Positions 56,601 to 64,000 of a stretch of 64,000 bases of DNA are shown here, one piece after another. Under the pieces are notes generated by a model. That model had not been told where the DNA came from, did not search any database, and worked only from the letters and a program-made list of their open reading frames with translations. Made by a program: the position numbers and the translations under genes. Positions within the stretch are counted from its first letter, which is position 1. Each line of letters begins with the position of its first letter. This stretch comes from Elephas maximus indicus (Eukaryota > Chordata > Mammalia > Proboscidea > Elephantidae). The stretch lies in assembly GCF_024166365.1 (NCBI RefSeq), contig NC_064819.1, forward strand, positions 149,072,793 through 149,136,792, given 5' to 3'.

Positions 56601-57260
56601 AACTAGATAACTGGGAGCTCTTAAAATCAAACACTTATGCTCATCCAAAGACTTCACCAAAAGAGTAAAAAGACAACCTACAGACTGGGAGAAAAATTTT
56701 GGCTATGACAAATCTGATCAGCTTCTAATCTCTAAAATCTACAAGATACTGTAAAACCTCAAAACAGAAAGACAAATAACCCAATTTAAAAATGGGCAAA
56801 AGATATGAACAGGCGCTTCACCAAAGAAGACATTCAGGCAGCTAATAGATACATGGGGAAATGCTCACGATCATTAGCCGTTAGAGAAATGCAAATCAAA
56901 ATGACAATGAGACACAATCTCACCCCAACAAGGCCAGCATTAATCCAAAAACCAATATAATAAATGTTGGAGAGGTTGTGGAGAGACTAGAACATTTATA
57001 CACTGCTGGTGGGAATGTAAAATGGTACAGCCAGTTTGGAAATGGATTTGGCACTTCCTTAAAAAGCTAGCGATAGACCTACCATATGATCCAGAAATCC
57101 CAGCCCTTGGAATATATCCTAGAGAAATAAGAGCCTTCGCAGGAATGGATATATGCATACTCATGTTCATTGCAACACAGTTTACAATGGCAAAAAGATA
57201 GAAACAACCAAGGTGCCCATCAACGGATGAATGGATAAACAAATTATTCACACAATGGAA
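53611..57260 (+). pseudogene. L1 ORF2 remnant (endonuclease and reverse transcriptase)
   Basis: ORF2 would give an endonuclease/reverse transcriptase that copies L1 RNA at the target. Pieces in order: endonuclease region at 53856-54080 (TLMNIYAPKDRAP), a linker at 54781-54966, RT motifs at 55201-55608 ([20 protein letters not shown]) and FADDMILY at 55680-55703, then C-terminal pieces at 55974-56668. Stops and frameshifts separate them, so no functional protein is made. The long minus frames (54573-54884, 55257-55565, 56940-57380) are antisense shadows. Confidence 0.88.
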
Positions 57261-58086
57261 TGCTACGCAACAATAAAGAACAATGATGAATCCATGAAAC
57301 ATCTCATAACATGGAGAAACCTGGAAGGCACTATGCTGAGTGAAATTAGTCACAAAAGGACAAATATTGTATAAGACCACTATTATAAGAACTCAAGAAA
57401 AGGTTTAAACACAGAAGAAAACATTCTTTGATGGTTACGAGGGTGGGGAGGGAAGGAGAGGGGCATTCACTAATTTAGGTGAAGGGAAGGACAACAGACA
57501 ATACAGGGAAAGACAGCACAACTGTACTAAACCAAAAGCTATGAAGTTTCCTGAATACAACCAAACACTTCGAGGAACAGAGTAGTGGGAGGGGGGGTTT
57601 TGGGATCATGGTTTCAGAGATCACCTAGGTCATTTGGTATAACAAAGTGTATTAAGAAAACATGCATCCCACTTTGGTGAGTGGCATCTGAGAGTCTTAA
57701 AAGCTAGCAAGCAGCCATCTAAGATGCATCAATTGATCTCTACCCACCTGGAGCAACGGAGAATGAAGAACACCAAAGACACAAGGAAAATACGAGCCCA
57801 AGAGACAGAAGGGGCCACATAAACCATAAATCAGCCTAAGACTGGAAGAACTAGATGGTGCCCAGCTACCACCAATGACTGCCCTGAAGGGGAACACAAC
57901 AGAGAATCCCTGGTGGAGCAGGAGAAAAGTCAGATGCATACCTCAAATGCTAGTAAAAAGACCAGACTTAAGGGTCTGACTGAGACTAGAGGGACCCCAG
58001 AGGTCATGGTCCCCAAACTCTCTGTTAGCCCAAAACTAAAACCATTCCCTAAGCCAACTCTTCAGGCGAAGATAAGACCGGACTAA

Positions 58087-58237
58087 CCCAGTTTCGTCGA
58101 GTCAATTCCATCATAGCGACCCTATAGGACAGAGATGAACTGCCCCATAGAGTTTCCAAGGAGCACCTGGCAGATTTGAACTGCCGACCCTTTGGTTAAC
58201 AGCTGTAGCACTTAACCACTACGACACCAGGGTTTCC
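58087..58237 (-). mobile_element. AfroSINE with target duplication, inside the L1
   Basis: Tail agtttcgtcgagtcaattcc, B box agatttgaactgccgaccct and head acgacaccagggtttcc. aagaccggactaa (58074-58086) and aagactggactaa (58238-58250) are a 13-bp target duplication with one change. Confidence 0.92.
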
Positions 58238-58570
58238 AAGACTGGACTAAAAAAAAACTAGAAGACATAAAATGATACTGGTGAGGAATGTGCTTCTTAG
58301 CTCAAGTAGACACATGAGACTATGTGGGCAGCTCCTGTCTGGAGGTGACATGAGAAGGCAGAAGGGGGCAGGAGCTGGCTGAATGGACACAAAAAATACA
58401 GGGTGGAGAGAAGGAGTGTGCAGTCACATTGTAGGGAGAACAACTAGGGTCACATAACAATGTGTGTATAAGTTTTTGTATGAGAAACTGACTTGGATTG
58501 TAAACTTTCATTTAAAGCACACACACACAAAAAAAAACGTAGTCTCTCTCAAGGATCTGAGCATCTTAGC

Positions 58571-58774
58571 TAAAACCAGTTGGCTTGCGGTCGATTCCAA
58601 CTCATGGTGACCACATGTGTAACAGTAGAACTGCGCTAGAGTTTTCAATGGCCGATTTTTCAGAAGTAGTTTGCCAGGCCTTTCCTGCAAGGCACCACTT
58701 CCAGTCGACTCAAACTTCCAACTCTATTGGTTAGCAGCTGAGCACATTAACCATTTGCACCACCCAGGGACTCT
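58571..58774 (-). mobile_element. AfroSINE, long form
   Basis: Tail cttgcggtcgattccaactc, gtagaactgcgctagagttt, B box region gactcaaacttccaactcta and head gcaccacccagggactct. Short similar flanks (gcatctta / gtatctta) may be the target duplication. Confidence 0.88.
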
Positions 58775-58848
58775 GGGTATCTTAACTGGTTACTTCTAAA
58801 TAAAAGTTTCAAACTGACAGCCCACAAGACAGCTTTAGTCAAAGACAT

Positions 58849-59293
58849 TGTTATGGATTGAATTGTGTCCCGCAAAAACATGGGTTGTAAATCCTAACTC
58901 CTAAACATATGCGTGTCATTCCATTTATCAAAAAAAAAACCAAACCAGTTGCCATGGACTGGATGCCAACTCATTTGGGAATAGGTTTTTTTTACGTTAA
59001 TGAGCCACATTAGTGTAAGGTGCGTCTTAAACCAATTACTTTTGAGATATTAAAGAAGATTAAGCAAAGAAGAAGCACAAATGGAGAAAGACTGATGCCA
59101 CACGGAGATCACCAAGGAGGAGAAGCTGAAAGAAACAAGGATTTTGCCCCAGAGTAGACAGAGAAAGCCTCTCCTGAGAGCCAGCACCCTGAATTTGCAC
59201 TTTTAGCCTCCTAAACTGTGAGCAAATAAATTCTTTTGTTAAAGCCACCCACTTGTGGTATTTCTGTTAAAGCAGCACTAAGTAACTAAGACA
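58849..59293 (+). mobile_element. MaLR-like solo LTR with small SINE fragment
   Basis: tgttatggattgaattgtgt head, tttgagatattaaagaagat region, cctaaactgtgagcaaataa and acttgtggtatttctgttaa end. A minus SINE tail lies at 58931-58974. It resembles the copy at 254-805 most. Confidence 0.8.
58931..58974 (-). mobile_element. AfroSINE 3' tail fragment
   Basis: aaaaaaaaaccaaaccagtt followed by gccatggactggatgccaac is the inverted tail. The rest of the SINE is missing. Confidence 0.7.
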
Positions 59294-59753
59294 GACATGT
59301 TTGGCCCAAATGATGTTGACCCCACATTTTAAAATTAGGAGATTTCACAGAAAATCAAGATACCCAGTGCATCTGGAAAATTTAGACAATCTGGCAACCC
59401 TAAACCTATTTTCCTGGATGGCAACGCCTAGCTGGAGGTGGGAAGCTGTTCACTCCTTTGAAAAGGACATTTCCTTCCTCTGTTCATCCCATCCATTCTT
59501 TCTCCTCTTCCCTCACAAACCTCCCCTCTGTTTACGTTTCCTTCCTGGAAATGGGTAGGCAATTGGAATTTTTCCACCTTTCTTAATAAAAGCAAGTTCA
59601 ATGGCAGAAATTCCAGGCACCATAAAAGTTAGGAGGGAAAGATATTTTTGGTAGAAGGAGTTCTCGAAGCTCCTAAAAATCACACTACTGATGCTTATTA
59701 CATTACAGATGGGATCAACCTGCATCATAGCTAACAGCCATTGTAATTTCTGA
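59294..59753. other. Unassigned sequence
   Basis: No supported gene. The 85-residue frame at 59301-59558 has no recognisable motif. Confidence 0.4.
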
Positions 59754-59764
59754 CTGTCACTTTA

Positions 59765-59788
59765 ACCTAAAACCTGTTGCCATCAAGT
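59765..59788 (-). mobile_element. 24-bp AfroSINE/RTE tail with target duplication
   Basis: acctaaaacctgttgccatc plus aagt is the extreme 3' end of the SINE, inverted. ctgtcacttta at 59754-59764 and 59789-59799 is a perfect 11-bp duplication, which supports a genuine but almost fully truncated insertion. Confidence 0.8.
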
Positions 59789-59839
59789 CTGTCACTTTAG
59801 GAATGAAAAATATCACTCAGAATACCATTTTGACTGCAA

Positions 59840-59950
59840 ATATTCTTTGAAATGGAAGATTAAAGCTGGAAGGAACTTGGGGACCATCAATCCAACCCCT
59901 TCATTTTATCAGTGTTCAAATCGAGGCCCCAAAGGACAAAGCAACTTGTC
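59840..59950. repeat. Old MIR/CORE-SINE-like fragment
   Basis: gagattaaagctggaagg-like sequence, then aatccaaccccttcatttta and aggacaaagcaacttgtcca follow a common ancient mammalian SINE-like order. Confidence 0.45.
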
Positions 59951-60541
59951 CAAAGTAACTTAGCTTTGTATTTCCAGGCATTTTACTGCATATATTCATT
60001 TATTTTTAAATGGCTTCAAACTATCCAAGGTAACTAGTAGTTGAGAAAGTAAAATGATGTTGAAACATGAATTTTCTTTGAATTTTGAGTAAAAGACAGG
60101 GAAGAAAGAAGAAAATCACCAAGGTAGACACTCATTAGACCTCCAGCTCTGGCCTAACCAAAAACGTTTTTAAATACACATGAGAACTTACATCAAAGGA
60201 AAAATTTAAACAGCAGCATTGCCAGTTTTTTTTGGCATGACTTTGAAATACCAGTAAATGAATTCTCTGTGTTTAAGTTACCACACCCCAATTTACATAC
60301 TCTGTCAACAGAGTTGTTTAAAGATATGATTTTACTTTAATTGATTCAAATCTGTCACACACCTGTAGTCTGAAAGAATCACTGCCTATTCCACCTATAA
60401 TCTACCCATTAACTTAATTCATCGCCACATCCTCGTGCGATTGATTTTTTTTAAACAGGCACTGGTTTATTGATCCATTTCCCAGTTAATTACTTGCATG
60501 CTAAACACACAGGAGTTTCCTGCTGTCACTCGCTTCCCATT

Positions 60542-60560
60542 CCCACCCCCCCACCCCCCC
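60542..60560 (-). other. Possible G-quadruplex tract
   Basis: cccacccccccaccccccc gives G runs of 7, 7 and 3 on the minus strand, enough for four runs of three. This is a sequence prediction only. Confidence 0.45.
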
Positions 60561-60664
60561 TTTCTGGGTGTCTAGCCTCTCTCTCCTCAGCTCACTAAGG
60601 GCTACCAGTTTTAGTGAACTCACTTTTGAAAGAATGCAGAAAAAGAAGGTTCCTGAGGCATGAA

Positions 60665-60750
60665 GTAGTATTTATTACGGATTTATCACGTGGCAGGCAT
60701 TAGGCCATGCGCTTCCATGTATTTTCTCATTTTATCGCTCTGAAGAGAAC
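60665..60750 (-). repeat. MIR/L2-like fragment
   Basis: agtatttattacggatttat, cacgtggcaggcattaggcc and tgtattttctcattttatcg match the inverted MIR 3' region. Confidence 0.55.
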
Positions 60751-62079
60751 TGAAAGGAATGAAAAATATATCCCATTAGAAAGGGCTAATAAGCTTAGTG
60801 AAATAAAACCTAGAAAGGGGAATGGTTTCTAATTTCAAGGGGGAAAAACTTTGTGACTACCAAGGGGATAAAATTCATAATTCTTTGTGAACACTATCTA
60901 AAACACTCATTTGGCTCTTACCCCTAAGTGGCCTTGCAATTTCCCTTGTATTGTCTACTAGTGCTTGTCATCTAAGTATGGCACTCTATCTTCCTTCAGT
61001 TTTTCTTATGCCTGTGGCTTGTCTACAGACCATTATAATTCTTGAGGGCTGGAACTGAGCTCCGAGGTTCCCCTTTTCACATACATCTAAGTAGATGCCC
61101 TCCTCTGAATGGCTGCTCAATCAAGGCTTGTTGAAAGAAATTGCATTCAAAGAAGGTAAAAGATGACTTTGGTGGAGAAGTGTTCCTGGGGGAAAACTCC
61201 ACACCATTACCTCAGTAAGAATTGCTTAACTGGAGCAATGTGTACTTAACAACTTAATTAGGCTATTCAAGTGTATTCCAGGAGACAGGATGTAGCACCT
61301 ATCCATGCTAAAAGCTAAAATAACGTTTCATGACTTAATTTTAAACATGTTCCTCAACTCCAGGGCTGCTTTTGTGAAGCTCTGACTCTAAATTCAAACT
61401 CATCAACTCTACCAGTTTATCTAGGCCTGTTGACTCTGTGGCTATTAATTTTAAAAAATGCTTTGGGAGCTAATTAAGAATGTTCTTTGACTTTTCCATG
61501 TTTTTTATTTTGTGAGCTAGATGTGAACCAATCCCACTACCCTCACTCTTGCATTTGCTAGAGGGCATCTAGCTTCAACCTAGAATACGTTGGTCACTCC
61601 TCAGTTTCAGATTTCAGAGAGCTGGGGGTTGTTAGATTTGAATCGTGTGTAATTCTCCTAAGCACTACAATTAAATCTACTTATAAAAATATGTTGATGA
61701 CAAAATGTCATAAACATCATATAGTTCTTTCACAGTTGTGTCAACAAGTAAGAACACGTACTCTATTAAAAATAAAAGTAAAGAGGTGTATTGAAGGTTC
61801 AAGACAGTTCAAACCATGGACATGTCTGATCTCACAAAGTGAAACCAAATACTCCAAAATGGTTGAGTTCCAAAAGCATATTTATTGAGATAAAATACAA
61901 CATTCTGATTGGGAATTGCAAGATCAGGGAAGTAGGAGGCGGGACAACTTGAGGATCATCAGGTCTTCCCACTCTTAGTCTGGAAATGCTACTGAAACCT
62001 GCACACCACGGGTGACCCTGATGAATATTTGAAATACTGGTGGCATAGCTTCCAGCTGGCAGACAGAAAAAGGAAGAAA

Positions 62080-62410
62080 TTACTGATACATTCAATAGTA
62101 TGAATGAATACACAGACATTAGGCTGTGCTAAAGAAGTCAGACACAAGCAAGCACATACTATATTCCATGCATGTGAAATTCTAGAACAGGAAAAATTAG
62201 TCTAAGATGAGAAAAAATCAAAACAACGGTTACCTCAGGGATAGGTGGGCATCAGCTGGAAAAGAACAAGAGAGTTTTATGGGGTAAAAGTGAACGTTTC
62301 ATATTGCGATGGGGTGTGGGTTACCCAAATGTATCCATTTGTCAAAATTGTACAGCTAATATTTGTGCATATCAATGAAATAAATTTTACCTAAAAAAAT
62401 AAACTGTAAA
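62080..62410 (+). mobile_element. Old L1 3' UTR
   Basis: aaaacaacggttacctcagg, gcgatggggtgtgggttacc, aaattgtacagctaatattt and gaaataaattttacctaaaa match an L1M-type 3' end. Confidence 0.65.
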
Positions 62411-62939
62411 AAATATGTATCTTCAAGGAAAGAACAGGGAGTAGGTGAAGTTTAGAAGAAACAAGAATAGCAGAACGCTGAAAACTGCTGAAGATGGGCT
62501 ATGGTAACGGGGGTTTCTTGCACTATTTGTCATCCCTTCTGTGAAGCAGTGAAGGCAGTGTGTCTGTGGAAAGCGTAAAGCAACTGCAAAAGAATGTTAA
62601 AAATCTAGTTTACCATCTCAGATGTTTTACTACTAGACTTTGAGTTCTTTGAGCATCTGAATTATCTTATCCACATCTTTGTGCTCAGCACCAAGAACAT
62701 TACTTAAAGGATTATTTAACCAATTAATGACCCTTTGGTGGTAGGAATGCTCATACAGCCCCAGTTTCAGATATGGAGCACCTGGTTTCCAGAGGCATGT
62801 TTTTCTTTAAAGGCTCTTCTAGTGAGCCCAAAATTATACCTTGAAATGCTTAGCCACTTTTCTTGCTAAAAAGCTGGTCAAGTCTAAAATTTCATATTTG
62901 TATGTTCAACTGAAAAGCATTTTAAACTAGTAGTGGAAA
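62411..62939. other. Unassigned, with an L2-like scrap
   Basis: 62636-62725 (actttgagttctttgagcat, ccacatctttgtgctcagca) resembles an L2 3' end on the plus strand. No gene is seen. Confidence 0.4.
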
Positions 62940-63075
62940 GATTAGGGTCCTTGTCCTGACTGTGCCACTAAAGAATTGTGAGAACTTGGGCCAATTATTT
63001 CCTCACCGTGGAATGGAAAATGAAGAGTTGGACTAAATGATTTCCCAGGTCCTTTTAGCTTTTCATCTCTGTGAC
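62940..63075 (+). repeat. MIR SINE
   Basis: actgtgccactaaagaattg, gagaacttgggccaattatt and gttggactaaatgatttccc are MIR blocks in order. Confidence 0.7.
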
Positions 63076-63338
63076 TTTATTTAATAGAATACAGCTCGAT
63101 TTGGCTGCATGTGATGGACCCCTATTCCTCTTCCTGAAGAGCTTTAAAGTAGTTCTGTCCTAGAGAACAGAGCTCCTTTGAGTACAAATGCAAATAATAA
63201 GCATGTGAGTGCGAATGAATGAGCAGCTGCCATCAATTCATCCCACTGTGTATGGCGAAGTGCTGAGAAGGCAATATCATAGATTCTGGTTCGATCCCAG
63301 AATAAGACACTGAGATCTGCACAGAGAAAAATCATCAG

Positions 63339-63895
63339 TGTATCAGTTATTTATTAAGGTATAACAAAACACCCTAAAATTAGTATTTTTATTTTCCTGT
63401 TGCTTTTAGTTACCATCAAGTCAATTCCGTATTTTCTCACAATTTCCTAAGTCAGCAATTTGACCTAGGTTTGGCTAGAAGTGTCTGCTCATCTTGGCTG
63501 GAGTCACTCACCCAGCTGTAGTCATCTGGGAGCTCACCTGGGTTAGATGGTCTAAGATAGCCTCACCTGAATATTTGAAAGTTGATATTGTCTGTCCAGT
63601 GGTTTCCAACAGGCTATTCAAAGCTTCCTTATTTGACAGCAGCATTCCTCGAGGGTGAGAACACAAGCTCCACAACCCAGCTCTTAAGGCATGAACTTGA
63701 ATGTAGAACGTTGCACGTCACTTCTGCATTCTCTCAGTCAAGCAAGCCACAAGGCCAGACCAGATTCAAGGAGAGGGGAAATAGACACCACCTCTGGATA
63801 GGAGGAGTGGCTGGAGTCACATTGCAAGGGGGAGTGAGTACGGGGATGGGAGGTATTTTGCAATCATCTTAGTAAAAACTCTACCACACACTCCA
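63339..63895 (-). mobile_element. MLT1-like LTR
   Basis: tgtatcagttatttattaag, ataacaaaacaccctaaaat, cttggctggagtcactcacc, ttgcacgtcacttctgcatt, gattcaaggagaggggaaat, agacaccacctctggatagg and a ccaccacac-like end match an inverted mammalian MLT1-type LTR. A SINE tail lies at 63407-63435. The 96-residue open frame at 63582-63872 is a by-product. Confidence 0.65.
63407..63435 (-). mobile_element. AfroSINE/RTE tail fragment
   Basis: ttagttaccatcaagtcaat plus tccg matches the inverted tail. It sits within the LTR. It is short, so the match may be chance. Confidence 0.5.
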
Positions 63896-64000
63896 TCACA
63901 GACAGCCTCTCTAGCGCAGCATGAAGCAGGTACCCAGTAAACACTTCCTTAATGGATGTGTGTCCTCAGTTGCAGAGACTTAAGGCTTATTTCCTCTCCT

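Larger units (their letters stand above)
53337..58535 (+). mobile_element. L1 LINE, 5'-truncated before ORF2, inactive
   Basis: A roughly 5.2-kb element comprises the inter-ORF region, a broken ORF2 and a 3' UTR ending in tttcatttaaagcacacaca and an A run. The flanks aaaaaatgtagtc (about 53323-53336) and aaaacgtagtc (after 58535) may be a degenerate target duplication. An AfroSINE interrupts the 3' UTR at 58087-58237. Confidence 0.88.
59951..62079. other. Mostly unassigned sequence
   Basis: No young repeat for about 2 kb. A C-tract that could form a quadruplex on the minus strand lies at 60542-60560, and a MIR piece at 60665-60750. 60200-60520 holds homeodomain-type TTAATTAC/TAATTGAT words, which alone prove nothing. 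Confidence 0.45.

Noticed and set aside
56940..57380. 146-residue minus-strand open frame
   Set aside because: It is antisense to the L1 ORF2 end and 3' UTR; the same is true of 3394-3672 in the other L1.

Overview
The window looks like repeat-rich, non-coding nuclear DNA from an afrotherian mammal, most likely an elephant or close relative. The main evidence is about two dozen copies and fragments of a tRNA-derived SINE with the AfroSINE layout: a head reading ggagccctggtgg, a B-box-like gttcgaatcc, and a tail reading tatgagtcggaatcgac. These sit beside an RTE-class LINE whose 3' end matches the SINE tail, and many MaLR/MLT1-like LTRs. The family names come from memory of the consensus sequences; no database was searched. 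I found no convincing protein-coding gene, so the window is intergenic or a long intron.

Layout. 1-4.7 kb: an LTR split by a SINE, an RTE copy, then an L1 3' half inserted in an old L2. 4.7-9 kb: mostly unassigned sequence. 9-12.5 kb: SINEs, L2/MIR remnants and an MLT1-like LTR. 12.5-17 kb: the longest stretch with little recognisable repeat, holding a CTCF-like motif. 17-33.5 kb: nested old repeats (L2, MIR, LTRs), one ERV-like LTR with TATA and poly(A) signals, and many SINEs. 33.9-39.6 kb: two RTE copies head to head, one split by an LTR. 40-53 kb: LTRs, an inverted duplication around a hAT-like element, composite SINEs and a short RTE. 53.3-58.5 kb: a nearly complete but dead L1. 58.5-64 kb: SINEs, LTRs and a quiet region.

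The nesting gives a relative order: L2/MIR/hAT oldest, then MLT1-like LTRs and L1, then RTE, the later LTR copies and AfroSINEs. AfroSINEs share their tail with RTE, the expected sign of mobilisation in trans by the RTE machinery.

No clearly new gene system is visible. The oddest items are two perfect roughly 50-bp copies of nearby sequence (2892-2938 inverted at 5391-5437; 10931-10980 repeated at 12001-12050), an inverted duplication at 43.2-44.4 kb, SINE insertions of unusual shape, and one unassigned open frame with a poly(A) signal (22318-22610). Repeat boundaries are by eye and may be off by tens of bases.
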